Shown here one piece after another: positions 46,001 through 58,800 of a stretch of 64,000 nucleotides of DNA (positions within the stretch are counted from its first letter, which is position 1; each line of letters opens with the position of its first letter). The DNA is from Clostridiaceae bacterium (GTDB lineage Bacteria; Bacillota; Clostridia; Lachnospirales; Lachnospiraceae), in NCBI GenBank assembly GCA_910574345.1, contig CAJSZV010000015.1:1-64000 (forward strand), read 5' to 3'. The notes beneath the pieces were generated by a model that was given only the letters and a program-made list of their open reading frames with translations, searched no databases and had not been told where the DNA came from. The translations under genes and the position numbers were made by a program.

Positions 46001-46820
46001 CGGTTACACGCCCTATGACAGGGGGGTGGTCTGGAGCACAGACGACATAGGCACCTTGATTGTACGGGAAAACGGAACCGTTCTGCCTGTGAAAGATTCC
46101 GCCTGGATCTGGGAGGCAATGAACGCGGCATCCCGTTCTGGGGACAAAAAGGCGGAGGCCGCAAAGACCATAAAGGTACGGGCGAAGGCTGTCGGAGGGC
46201 AGGCTGAGGATACGGTGGAGGTAGTGCTTCATCTGACTGCAAGAGACCAGGCCGTACCATATAGAAGTTACGGATCAGGAGGCAGTTCTGGAAGGGGGTC
46301 CGGTTCTTCGGGAAGTTCTTCCGGCGGGCCGGGGGTAGAGGGAGTTTATATAGGCAGCAGTGTAAACATTCCCATGGCATCTGCGTCGGGGTTGAATATA
46401 GGTGAAGGACAGGGAAAATGGAACAGGACAGCAGAAGGATATTGGACATTTGCCATGAACGGGCGTGAACTCAAGGATGAATGGGCCTATATCCAGAATC
46501 CCTATGCAGATACAAAAAAAGGGCAGAGCGCCTTTGATTGGTTCCGCTTTGACGAAAAAGGCCATATGGTAACCGGGTGGTATACGGATAAAGACGGGCA
46601 TCAGTATTATCTGAATCCTGTTTCGGATAACACCAGGGGGCGGATGATGATTGGCTGGAACTGGATTTCAGGCAATGACAGTCTCAAACGATGCTATTAT
46701 TTCCAGGAAAAATCAGATGGCTATAAAGGTTCTCTGTTTAAAAATCAGATGACGCCTGACGGCTATGCAGTGGGCGGAGACGGGGCCTGGACCGTTCAGA
46801 ATGAGGTACAGACCAAATGA
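43017..46820 (+). CDS. GLUG-repeat surface protein with C-terminal wall-binding repeats
   Basis: 1,267 residues from ATG at 43017 (GAGAGGAG upstream; a TTG one codon earlier is possible). Signal peptide after a basic start (KRIKKRKKLLVWSMASAMAL). Residues ~100-150 (SGTQKEPYQILGLAHLMGLS, ELAQDIDLEG) lead into GLUG repeats at ~195-385: AGGIAG, TGGIAGQ, TGGIAGR, VGGIAGL, as in M26/IgA-peptidase-type beta-helical adhesins. The middle (~620-1085) holds strand-rich, Ig-like repeats, each opening with a 'RTLQGDRKNP' or 'RTRSGDRKNP' or 'VTRTGDDRTP' phrase. A Ser/Gly linker (~1085-1105) precedes wall-binding repeats (WFRFDEKGHMVTGWYTDKDG, YYLNPVSDNTRGRMMIGW, TPDGYAVGGDGAWT). No peptidase motif was seen. 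Its stop overlaps the next start (ATGA). Confidence 0.87.
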   Translation: MKRIKKRKKLLVWSMASAMALQGITPAAAVCGAVETSGQGQKTWVSATLSDAVKGEPATPGNAWEGLPIVSALKSKAAKTLGLRTSATGDLWNEWKGNMDFPGSGTQKEPYQILGLAHLMGLSEAVAAGIDFEGKYFELAQDIDLEGLDINNGSWNPIGWYQNEEELGEPVSHGFSGTFDGCGNTIWGLKIHRAGTDADYAGLFGLIDGGCVRNLKIENAQIYGGDKAAVLAGAVTGKSYIYDVFVSGYVRASGDAGGIAGTAEGKGDRVLIENCRAEGISVLSEGGSSYTGGIAGQAAEADLIDNVVITQDGSGDRIRGKGYTGGIAGRMKQAGIYNSYVDGTIGGNGAKAVGGIAGLYEGGDLILARFAGDIGRTNNGSMAREGTFVGMRKGTFTYGTEKDNNLSYLFTNTAGKAKTVFGSSMDGDNVFTKYAHIGYWTDHGTKYVTVAGVTETGCGDRYFYEELEEGVRYLMTQKLEDGFEGDLDHYAPGYQGEPVRGYLLSIPRIDALNANGTYDTDVASLSAIPTGVNTYYRTMDKDHSGAVAPGATVSVATSARNNGRNRYQMVMDDMEPGGVVPPSYLNEDGEAVPMTYVNGGSYSFQMPSCDTEINAEYVKVTTKLELDHEETVIAVTQTRSGDRKNPQIVTEVRNQSGILVARYINGNQDTAVEVQPIRIHAEHNQAGSTADRTIMWSVDDSDLLLHTSAQGYTLEDARIMPNLEGTFIQGIINREVKKQADSQYMEAISPVIYEQTAVLTAASNPATSADNIPVYGNCKVTVTMQILDQTTRRVEGLSLNYASLDCRITRTLQGDRKNPTETITAEVPSILAADLFPKQPFYKNVSWKDEESGQILVLSPSGAHQENLTVGLRFDPEGKANPAWIQNVIQADNQIKKTDPYKKLEGSAVYQETITAVAEDQTHGVVSAACNVTIHFETDDQTVIVPEQVRAEHTRTEYELSVTRTGDDRTPALRYEGFEEMALKADVYPDCPAEAGYTPYDRGVVWSTDDIGTLIVRENGTVLPVKDSAWIWEAMNAASRSGDKKAEAAKTIKVRAKAVGGQAEDTVEVVLHLTARDQAVPYRSYGSGGSSGRGSGSSGSSSGGPGVEGVYIGSSVNIPMASASGLNIGEGQGKWNRTAEGYWTFAMNGRELKDEWAYIQNPYADTKKGQSAFDWFRFDEKGHMVTGWYTDKDGHQYYLNPVSDNTRGRMMIGWNWISGNDSLKRCYYFQEKSDGYKGSLFKNQMTPDGYAVGGDGAWTVQNEVQTK

Positions 46821-49800
46821 GAAAATTGTTTCGCAGAAGTACAGGATTGATTCTGTCAATAGCCTTGCTGTGCGCCATGATTTTTCCCCATCTTCCAGCA
46901 AAAGAGGTTTTGGCGGATACAGGAGTGGTAGAGGCATGGGGAGAGGGCTGGCATTATTATTGTATTGACGGATTCGGATATGCATCCAACGGAGTTTGTT
47001 CCAATGGAGACAAATACAAGAGGGTCAGCACGGAAGCCGAATTGAACTCCAGAGAACGTGCTGTTGTATTCTGGTCCCTTTTGTCATTCATGTCAGCTTA
47101 TGTTCATCAGGAGGCAGCGGCGGCAGCCGTTGCTTCCATCAACCAGGGAGCCTCTGCGGCAGGGCTTAGGAGGATCGAAAGGGCTGTGACGGAGGAGGAC
47201 TTAAAAGCAGTGATTCATTCCTCATCTGTGAGAGCCCGATATGACTGGCTGGATTACGCGGCGGACCACGGAGAAGAATATCTGAAGCTGGCAGGTCTTT
47301 TAGGCGGCAGCAGCCAGACAGGAGGGAGAGGGGAGATACCGGCCATTCTCAAAAGCGCGACTTCTCTGTCCGCGGCTGTCCGGGCGGTGGATCAGGACGG
47401 GACGCTGGTTTTGGAATTTGATTCGTCAGGGAAAGACGGAGATTTTATTGAGAAAGTGCCTCTTAAACTGTCTGCGGACGGAGAAAACTGGCAGGAGGAA
47501 AGCGTTAATGGCTGGAATGTGGAAAAGAGTTCGACCCAGATACGCCTTACCAATCCCAATCCCGATGCAGGAGCCATATACCTGAAATTTGATCCTGCAG
47601 GCACGGACTATGCCTTATCATCAGGAGGATATGGTTCTGCAGATGAATGTTATACCTCTTCCGTGGAAGTGTGGAAATGCGTGGAATGCTGCAGAACCCA
47701 TTTTGCAGGGGGAAAAGAGCACCCCTTAGCAGAGCATCAGAGGAATGCATGGCTGGAACTGAAACAGGTTCCGGCAGTATATTATGCCATGGCAGGAGAC
47801 GGCAAAGGCTCTCTGGCAGGCGAAGCGGAAGGGGAACTGCATTTTCAGATATACCGCCATGAAGAAGAGATGGAAGCAGATTATCTGGTTCAGCTTTACA
47901 AGTACGATTATGAGACGGGTAAGCCCTTGGAAGGAGCGGGATTTGACCTGTATGAACGGTTCGACGATAAGGAAGAAGTGAACAGGGAACAGGACGGCAG
48001 AGGCCAGATCTACGAAGGGGAGATCAGGCACAGCCCGGTTATATGGGACGGCTTCCGTCTGGTGGCTTCCCTCCGCACAGACAGCGCCGGTCGTGCCGCA
48101 TACAAGTCCGAAAAACAGTATCACTATGACAAGACTTTCTGTGACGGCCATCCAGCTCCGGTATTTGCCGCAGTCCCGGAGGAGATCGTAAATGATGAGA
48201 CAGGGGAGGTGATCAATGAGGGAGAGATAGAAAGTGCAAAAGCGGCTAACGGGGAATTAGCAGAGCAATGGCTGGCGTGCGTGGCTTCCTGTGAGGAAAA
48301 GACACAGGAGGGCAGTCATTTCCACTGGATCATGGACGAAGTGGATGCAGGGGCCATTGAAGATTCGGCGGGCTTTGGAGAGTGTACCTATGCCGGCGTT
48401 ACAGAAAGCGCGGATCCAGAGAAAGCTTATGAAAGCTCAGGCTGTCAGGCGGACTGCCGGGAGACTTATGAGCGGTTTGTTTCCATGAAATACAGCTATA
48501 CCTTTATGGAGACAACAGCACGGGAGGGCTATGTTCTTCATGGCAGCCACAATGATGACATCCCCATAGAGATCATCACCACAGATGCTTCCCAGAACGG
48601 AGCCCACGGAGCCTTTGGAGGGGGATACAGTAAGGATATTACAGGCAGTATCCTGTTTACTGGGGCTCAATGGGAGCAGGAAGATTCCCCGGAGAAAAGA
48701 AATGTATCGGAGGGACAGGCAGAGACCGGAGGCTATTACACGGAAGAGATAAAGAGAAAAGCAGAACAGATCATGTCCAAAGCCCTTATAGGCTATGAAT
48801 CGAATGAAGAGGAAAGCCGGGAAGAGACAGATACCGGTTCTGATGAAGAAAGGGAAAACAGGGCAACAGCCTTAAACGGGGAAAGGAAAAACAGGGCAAC
48901 GGTTTTAAACGGAGAGAAGGAGGAAAGGGCGGCTGCATCAGGCGGGAATCGGGAAAACACAGCCACTGTTTCCGACGGAGAGCGGGAAAAAGCAGGGAAA
49001 GCCACATCCTCCGAAGGAATCAGGAAACGCTCCTTTTTATTTCGCTTTGCAGAGAACCTTGCAGGAACCTTAGGCAGGAACCAAAGGGACGGGGCGAGGG
49101 ATGAAGGACGCTCCGGCAGAGGGACTGAGCTGTTTGCCAGAGCATACGCGGAGGCCCTTCATTCCGCCAGCAAGGGAGAGGAGGCGGAGAAAGGGCCGTC
49201 GGACCGTTACTCCCACAATAACGGCCAGGACGGAAGGGAAGAGGCCTGGAGAATCTACGACCACAGGACAGAAGGGGAAATTCATATTAATAAAAAGGAT
49301 ATGGATTTGTCCCGCGGAGAGACTCAGGGCGACGGTACGCTGGAAGGAGCGGTCTATGGGCTGTTTGCCGCCCAGGATCTCATCCACCCGGACGGAGCCA
49401 CAGGAGTAGTGTTCCGCCAAAATGATCTGGTAGCCATAACGGCTACAGATAAAGAGGGAGACGGGTCTTTTATGGCCATTACAGAGATGCCGGGCTGTAC
49501 TTATGATTATAAAACCGGCCAGGTTATCCGGACAGACGACGGATGGACAGGCCAGGCTCCATCCAATCTGTATGTGAGTGACAGCCGGATTGATGATTAC
49601 AGCGGAGATCATGCCTATGTGCGTTCCTACACGGATTATCAGTCACAGAACGGAAACTGCTGGATAGGCAGACCTCTTTTGTTAGGCAGTTATTATGTAA
49701 AAGAGCTGAGCCGGTCTGAGGGCTATGAACTTTCTGTAAACGGGCGCAGTGACAAGGTCAGCAATTACGGATACAGTACAAAAGTCGCCATTCCACGGGG

Positions 49801-52800
49801 CCGGGGTTCCGTGGCAGTTGTCAGGGCTCCTTATGTGGAGCCTCAGTCCTCAGGCAAAGAGGAAGACACCATGCCGAATGTGGTGAATTTTGTCATCAGG
49901 TCTCAGGGAACAGGAGAGCAAGGTTATGATATTGCTCTGCCGTCATTTCCGAGAGGAACCAGGCTGTATCGGAAAGATATGTCTCAAAAGGAGACAGAGC
50001 TCCAAGTGCCTGCAGGCGAAAAGGTAAAAAAATATCTCTTTGACCAGTCAGGACAGCCCGTCTATCAGAGAGCGGATGCAGATCACACCTACGCCAAACG
50101 GAATCCTGACGGCACATTTGTGACAAGGGATGTGGCTGTCAGCGCAGTAGTGCCGTCTATGGGAAAGGCCGCCGTCCAGACCATTGACGAGGAGACGGTA
50201 AAAGAAGTTTTGGATGAGGACCCAGACGGTGAAAACAGCAAAAAACTAAATCTTGACGGACAAGACAAGAAACAGTTTCTCTACGTGAAGATGAAAGTGG
50301 AACAGGCACTGCGGGCCTGCGGATATCAGACGCCCCGTTATTCTACTGAGACAAAGGGAGTCTATGACAGAGGGGTCCGGCAGGGCGAGACAGACCATAA
50401 GGGTTTATCCGGAGTCCTTCCGGGTGAGCCGGCGTCAAAGACCGTTTATGGTTATCCGGTTATAAAGGTAGAGATTCCGAAAAAGACCGGGGATAACCGT
50501 CCGGTGACAGTGATGGAGGCCATCCTCACCTTGTTAGACTTTTACAGGGAGAATCCGTGGTACAGTTTTGGAGGAATCGACAGTTACAGAGAGTCGGAGA
50601 GTAATTGGCAGTTTTCGCTTTATGCCGGAGTTGCAGGCAATCCGGCAAATTATATTGTACTCACAGACAGTGAGGAAGAAAGTATGATATATCACAGGCT
50701 GCCGTGGCTTCCTGACGACGGGGATGAAAGTCCCAGATGGATCTATGCCCTTTATACCAATGTGCCTGATAAACAGGCATTCGGAACCTATGAAAATTTT
50801 CGTTCCTGGCAGATTCTGGGCAGTTACCGATGCAGTGCGGTATTGGTCAGTGACGCAGTGGCAGAGGGGGACGGGACCCTGTGTTCCAAGACCCAAAAAC
50901 AGAATGTCTACTATGAAAAAGGGGAAATACTGAGGGACCCTGACGGAAATCCCCTTCAGGCCTACGAGTGGACAGATGTTATGGTTCCGGTTACTCAATA
51001 TCAGCAGGTATATACCTGGACGGAAATTCCTGTAAAGGACAGAAAAGGACAGCTGACAAGCCATGGCAGCGGAAGTTATACGGATGCCTATGGAGTTCTT
51101 CAAAAGGACACGGACGAAGCCATGAATACTGCATATAAGCTGGTTCTTCCACAATCTTCAGTCACATTGACCAGGGAAGACATAGGAAAACTTCCGGCTT
51201 CCTACGGGTATCAGGCCGGTGAAACCATGGGGGCCGGCGATTATGCACTGACCGTGCTGGGAGCGGGAGTTTTGACGTATCTGGACTACGATACCCAGAC
51301 ATTGACCGGAGACAGTCTGTATGTGCGGCCTGTAAGCCTGACTTATCCCGGACAGGATTCCCATTATCAGGACGGAGACGGGGCGCCGGGACAGGGAACA
51401 CGGAAAAATCCTGTGGAGGTGGAAGAGCGGATCATCCGCCAGTCAGCCAAGATCCTTAAGACGGTGAAAGAAGATTCGGCTGTCAAGGCCATAGATAATT
51501 TTCGGTTTAAAATTTATTTAAAAAGCAATCTTGAACGACTGTATCGGGATGAAGAGGGCAATGTTCTATGGGTAGACCGGAAGGGAAAGACAGTGGTGCC
51601 CCAGGAGGTTCTCAGAGAATATCCGGCCCTTGTGCCTAAACTCTATACAAAGGTAACTCATAACACAGCTCCTTTGTACAAGGATTCCCTGGAGTCTGTC
51701 AAAGCCAATAAAGCGTTATATGGTTTTCGTAACGGTATCATCAATGACAGTTCCAATCCAGGATATACAGCCATTCTTGAGACGGATACGGCTTCTTCCC
51801 TGGGGGAAGGGAGAAACTATAATTACGAAAAATTTTTTGATGCCATTCTGACAGCGAACATAGACAAATGGAAAAATCCCTCTCCTTCTCACACCTCTCA
51901 CAGACCTTTGGGCAATGAAGCAAACCGTTCCGGGGAGGCAGAGGAAAATGCAGAAGTGACAGACAGTGTGAGGCAGTTTGCTGTTAACTGGTATCTGGAT
52001 GAGGAAGTAAAAAAGCTGAAGAAAGCGGACAAAAAAAGTGATTCAGGCAATGATGCCGCATACAGTGATGAACTCTATGATTCTGCACTGTGGGAAGCCA
52101 TAAAAAAGAGTGAAAACTATTTAAAGCCGTTTTTTGCTTATAATATTGACCAGCTCTATGCCATTGAGTGGGATGGCGAGAAAGACGGAGGAAGGGACAA
52201 AGACAAGACTACATTAAGTACAGATCAAAAGGAAGGAAACCAGTGCTTTGCCCTTTCTCAGTATTTGCCTTACGGAACTTATGTTGTGGTGGAGCAGCAG
52301 CCTATGTATGCAGAACTGGGAGACTTTAGAAACCGCCATTATGATATAGATAAACCAAAGGAGATGGAAGTTCCTGCAGCATACGAAAGCCGTGAAGGGG
52401 CATTAACAGATCCGGAAAAGATGAATCATTTTTATGATTATAATCAGGAAGACAGTCCTGAGGAGCAGGCCGGGAAATATAAGATTCGGTTCCATGAAGA
52501 GAGCCATGTGATAAATGCTCATAATCACTATGGAGATTTTCAGATTTATAAATATGGAATGGACATAAAGAATATTGCCAACGGTGTGTCGAAGGAGGCG
52601 GGAAAAGGGGATTACTTTGCTTTGACTCAGAGCCTTTATAAACCCTATCAGAATTATTATAACGAAGAAGACGACCGAACAACAAAAGATGTGCCGTATT
52701 ACCTGACGGAAGGTATGAGCGGAAGAGAGAAAGTCTCGGCAGTTTACAGGTTTAGTTCTGTATCTGAGAACGGCAAAGCTGGGGCCATGACCGGGGTGTC

Positions 52801-55800
52801 CACAGCTTATGACGGCAGGTATGCTTCTGCCCTTGTGCCGTGGACCATGGCAGTGCCGGCAGATGAATCATCAAGTCTTAAGCCCCTGCCGGACGGTGAG
52901 AGCAGTTATAAAGGATTGGCATACAAAGAATTTACCAACGTTCCTTATAAAAGCAGACTGAGAATCGAAAAACTGGACTCCGAGACACATGAAAACCTTC
53001 TCCATGACGGAGCCATGTTCCGCATCTACAGAGCGCAGAGGGAGGAATCCCCCTATGGGGACGGAGCGGTAAAAGTCTGTCAGGAGGAAACTCTCATGGT
53101 AGGAAGCCGGGAATTTCTTATGGGGATGGGAGCGGCAAACATTACGAAGGTAGCCAGAGGGTCTCTGACTGCGGGGCTTTTATACAGCGGATTTGTGCCT
53201 GCCGGGACTCCTGTGTGTCAGGAGAAGGATCAGGTGGTTTTTTATGACCAGTATGGCGCCAAGACGGGAGAGTTTAAGGCCTGTACAACGACGAGGGACG
53301 GACTGTTGGAAAAGGGAAGCGGCCAGGAGTACGGTGATCAGAACGCCGGATATCTGGAGACACCGGAAGAACTGGAGGCAGGAGTCTATGTGCTGGCGGA
53401 GGCAGCGCCTCCTTCGGGGTATACAAGGACAAAGCCAGTAGCAGTGGAGATCTACAGTGACAACGTGGCCTACTATAAAGAAGGCAATCCCAGGACAAAG
53501 GTGTTATCCGTGATTTATGAGAAGCTAAAGGACTTAAAGTCTCATACCGCCAGAATTTATGTGGAAAATGCGCCCATCAAAGTCAGGATTCACAAGAAAA
53601 AGAAATCTGCCGATACTGTGACCTATCTGTTAAGCGGAAGAATTGACGGGAGTCTGTCCGAGATCGGAGGCGATCCATCCTGCGAATATGCTTACAGCCA
53701 GGGCGATTATCTGGGATATGGCTGGAAAAAAGGTATTTTGGAGTATTTGCAGCAGAGAAAAGAAGCTGGCGATCAGGTGGATATTATCTATCATCAAGGC
53801 GTTTTTGCCGGTTATGGCTACATTACAAAGAGGCTGGAAAAGAAGGAGCATGAGAATCCTTATGTGGCAGGGGCTGCCATGGCCTTGTATGAGGGGATAG
53901 AGCTCAAGCCCTCTGGCGACAGGGAAGATTATGGATATGAAGGACTGACAGTTGAAAGAAGCCTGACGGGCAATGTGACCCGAATGTATGTGAAAGAGGG
54001 GTATGCAGGAACCCGAATTGAATTCAGGCAAACGACTGACGGGAATCAGGAATCTTATTGGGATGCAGTGACAGTGGAGAGGCAGGACACGGATATTCTG
54101 TATTATGACCTTGGAGATCTTGATATTTTCGCAAAACGAACCATAGGCGGACACGTGATTTCCTACGGCTATGACAAGGATCACCATCTGGTTAATTTAG
54201 AGCATCTGGAGGAGGACAGAAAAAACGTTGCCAGAACGGACAGGGAGCATTCCATCTTTGCTTTTAAAGGAGGGATTCCCTATCTGGAATTGACAGGAGA
54301 CGATTTTACCGGAATGTCTTATGATGCGTCGGACCATATTCTTACACTTCCCTCCCGCGCTGTTGTCTATCACCTGGATCGGGATGGCAACCGGGACGCC
54401 ATGGTGGATCCCATAACCGGTATGGCTTATGTCATGGAAGAAGGAAGAGGAAAGATCTATGTGTGGCCTGTGAAGGTAACAAAGGGCAGTGACGGAAGAA
54501 CCATTGCTGCGGATAAGATTGTCACCTGCCGGGTGGCGACCATAGGGGAAAATCCGGAGAAACAATCAGAAGAAAACAGTCAGGAAGAAGGATATGTGAC
54601 GGGAACATGGAGACAGGAAGGCGGGGAAGAAAGTCATTCCATGTATACGATAATCTCCAATGAGAGAGGAGACAATATGGAGGGGGAAGCCATTCTTCAC
54701 CATAATACAGGGAACTTTGAAAAATATCTGCGTCCTGTCCTGGATGAACACGGACTCCCCATATATTACAAAGCAGGCGGCGGTGTCTATGCACAGAAGA
54801 CGACCCTCTGTGACCGCGACGGGGATTTTGTCAGAAGTAAAAGAACGGATTTGCTTGAGGATTTTAAAAGGGCATCCTATGTCATAGGGGGCAGCGATAC
54901 TAAAGATGAGCCCGTAACTCACAGACTGGGAGAAAGTTATCTCTTGGAAAATACATGGATAACCGGGGAAGGAACACCCAATGATCCCTTTGATTTTTCC
55001 ATGACAGAGGGACAGCCGGACCTTTTAAAGCGAGTGCCTGCCGGGAGCTATATCATGGAGGAGATAAAGGCGCCGCCTGGCTGTATAAAAGGTCTGCCTG
55101 TGGGGATGACCATAAAGGAGACGGCTGCAGTTCAGACAGGGCAGATGACAGACGACCATACAAAGATTCTCTTCCAAAAGCGCGACACCTCAGAAAATTA
55201 TGAATATGAAGTGCTGGATATGGGACTTACTCATAAGACCGGAGCCCATAAGGTGATTGGCACCGTGAAAGAAGGCAAAGGAAGTTTTAGCCATGGTCAG
55301 ATATCCGGTGCGGGTTTGGTTCTCTGTGATGAAAAGGGGAAGGAGATTCTCGCCTGGGAGACCACGAAGACGCCTTATTACCTGGAAGGTCTTGCTCAGG
55401 GCAAGTATATGGTAAAAGAGAACAAGACGCCGAAAGGGTTTGTCGCCTGTGATCCTGTACATGTGGAGACGGATGATACCGGCCAGGTTCAGGTGGTGGA
55501 TATTGTCAATGATCACACCAAAGTAGAAATTGAGAAATACTCCCTTGACGGTACTCAGACCGTGCCGGTGGAAGGCGTGGGCTTTGCTCTTTATGAGGCG
55601 GATAACCATACCCTTTCCTATGACCGGGAAAAACAGGTGGATACATGGGAGACTGGCGACAGAATTGTTTATCAGGAATTTATCAGGGCTTTTGAAAAAA
55701 TGTATGGGGAGTACGGAACCAAGGGACGAAAGGTGTCATGGAGTGCAAAGGGGAAAGATTATACTGCTGGTTATGTATCCCATAAGCAGATTGATCCTGT

Positions 55801-58800
55801 GGAGGGGAATACGGCTTTTCCGGCCAGTGCAGAAATGATATTTTCCACAGAAGAGGGGAAAAGAATCCGCATTGTTGCCTGTGAGCAGCATGACAATGGC
55901 CAGGGCAGGGATTTTACTTACGAATATCAGTTTGATTATAAAAAACTTCCTGTAAGTGATTATGCCGTCTCTTTTGAAACGGTGGAAGGGATTCGCCGTT
56001 TTGACTATCTTCCTGCAGGAAAAAGTTTTGTTCTGGTGGAGGAAAAGACGCCGGCAGGTTATGGGAAGGCGCCGGACCGGTTAATCACAGTGGAGAATAC
56101 AGCCGATATACAGAGGCATCGGGTATTAAATCAGGACAGCAGACTTCTGATTTCCAAATGTGCAAAGAGAGAAGGGGATCAGGAAGAAGACATAAAAGAA
56201 CTTCCGGGCGCAGAGCTGGCGCTTTACCGGGCGGACGACAGAGGCGAACTGTCTCAGGATGACAGCCATCTTGCAGCACAGTGGATCAGCGGTACAGACG
56301 GTATTTATACGGAGGAAGACTGGGTCAACGGGAGAATCCCCAAAGGCTATGAAGCAGGGGATTTAAAACCACATGAATTAAAGAAGCTGCCTGCCGGAAT
56401 TTATTATCTGGCGGAACTTAAGAGTCCGGCTTATTACAGCCTGATGGAACCTGTCCGAATCCAATACAGCCAGGAAGAGCAGATTCAGATTATCAGAGCC
56501 TTTAACGAGGCGGTGAAAGGAGAGCTTGAGGTTGCAAAGAAGGACGGACAGGGACAAATGCTTAAGGGGGTACTGTTCGAACTTGCGGCATACAAGGAAT
56601 CTCAGAAGAATACCCCGGTCTTTACCATGAAGATCAGTGATCACGAAGGAAAGATTGCAGTATCCGATCTTCCCGTAGGGGAGATACAGGAAGACGGGAC
56701 CATAGTTCCATACCAGTACCGCCTGAAAGAGATCACGCCGCCGGAAGGATATGCATCGGATATGGAGATTCATACCTTTCAGTTTCAGCCTGATGTTCAT
56801 GGCGTTTCCTATACATATGGCCAGAAGGCGGAAGAAACATTCAATATTGTTAATGAAAAGACAAAGATTGCCATTGGCAAAAAAGAATTTGGCTCACCTG
56901 ATCAATGGGTTGCCGGAGCCGTAATGGCAGTATATGAGGGAAAAGGAAGAGACGAGAAAGGGGAATATATTTATGAAGAAACACCCATAGACACATGGAT
57001 ATCAAAAGAAGAGGAACCCCATATATTAGAAGGGCTTACAGCAGGCAGGACCTATCTTTTGACGGAACAGAAGGCTCCAAATGGCTATGAACTTATGAAC
57101 CCTCTGGCCTTTGTGTTGTCGGCAGACGGAAGAAAGATCTGTGCCGTGACCGGTCAGACCGGACAGATTCTGGTTCATCCCTATGAAGGAAGTGATATCA
57201 TTCGTTCCGTAGAGATACAGGGACGATATGGAGTGAAGGTGGAGATGGAGCTTGAGAACCAGAAAGGAGAAGTCATCGCTTCCTGGACAGCCGGAGGTTA
57301 TGGTCATGAACTGAGAGAGGCTGACGGAATCCGGGACGGTGAGCTGTGCCGTCTCACAGAGACGACGGTTTACAGCGACGGAACCAGAGAGGTGACAGGA
57401 CGTACTACAAGAAGAGTTCATCTGTCAGAGAAGGGCGTGTGGAAGGTTCCCGACCGAAATGTGGAAAAAGTAAATCTGGAACTGGCTCATGAGGACGGAA
57501 TGGTCATCAAATCATGGAATCCGTCGGAGATGATTCAAGTCATGGAGGTGGACAACCCTGCAGCACCTGAAAATCCTGAGATTACCATAGATTATGTCAG
57601 TCCTCAAAAGGCTGTATGGGTAACTGTCGCCTGCAGCAACACGACTCATTATCCTGCAGATATCACTTTGACAGCAAAGCCGGGAGCGGAGTCTGTGGTG
57701 ATTGACTCCGGAGAAGGTCTGGCGGAGAACGGGCGGATTCGGTATACATTAAAACAGGTGAAACCAGGAGAACGAAGGACAGTCCGGTATGCCTGCCAGC
57801 TGGAGCCAGGGGCGAAAGAGATATCGGTGTCAGTCGCCAGCCAGTGTGCAGGAATCCGCGCCCAGGAGGAAAAGAGAATCCCCTTGCATCAGAAGAATCG
57901 TCTCACCGTCTTTTATCAGGTGACAGGTACAGGAAAAAGAACAGAAACCGGCCAGGACCGGGAATTCCAGGTGTTCTTGTACAGCGAAGAGGGAGAAGAG
58001 CTGAAAGGAAGTTATGAGTACGAGGGAAGCAAAAAGGGAAACATCCGAAGCGGTGATGTGATCTCCCTTTCAGCCAATGATTATATCGTAATTAATCCGG
58101 GCAGCATTTACAGGAATATACGATACCAGGTCCGATACCTCTCGGAAGATGAGGCAAAGGTTCAGAATGGATCGGGTCAGGCAGCGGCGGACACAGGGGC
58201 CATAGCAGTCTTTTCCAGGGAAGTGACAGATCATACGCAGGCAGCGGTTTTCCAAAAAGGAAATGCCTATGAGATCACGGAGACAACCCGTTACAGCGAC
58301 GGTACTGCAAGGGAGAGTCATAAGTTACGGTTTATTCTTGACGATCAGATTTCCATAGAGGGAGTCCAGGTTATGGACCGCAGACAGGAGATAAGGGTCA
58401 GTAAGCTGGAGATAAGGGGGCAGGAAGAACTGGAAGGCGCCCATATGCAGATCATGAAAGAGGACAGGACTTTAGTGGAGGAATGGATCTCAGGAAAAGC
58501 GCCGTATCGGGTTCAGTCTGTATTGGAGCCGGGAAAAACATACATTCTTCGGGAAGAAGGGCCGCCGGAGGGATACAGCTATGGGGAAGAAATTGAATTC
58601 CAAGTGGAAGAAGGGGAATGCGTCAATCAAATCATAATGGAAGACTATATGACGGAAGTGATTGTAAGCAAAAAGACACTGACAGGAGAGGATGAACTGC
58701 CGGGAGCTTTCATGCAGATAATCAGCCGGGACGGTCAGGTGGTCGAGGAATGGATTTCCGATACAAAGCCCCATAAGATTCGGGGAAAACTGAAAGCCGG

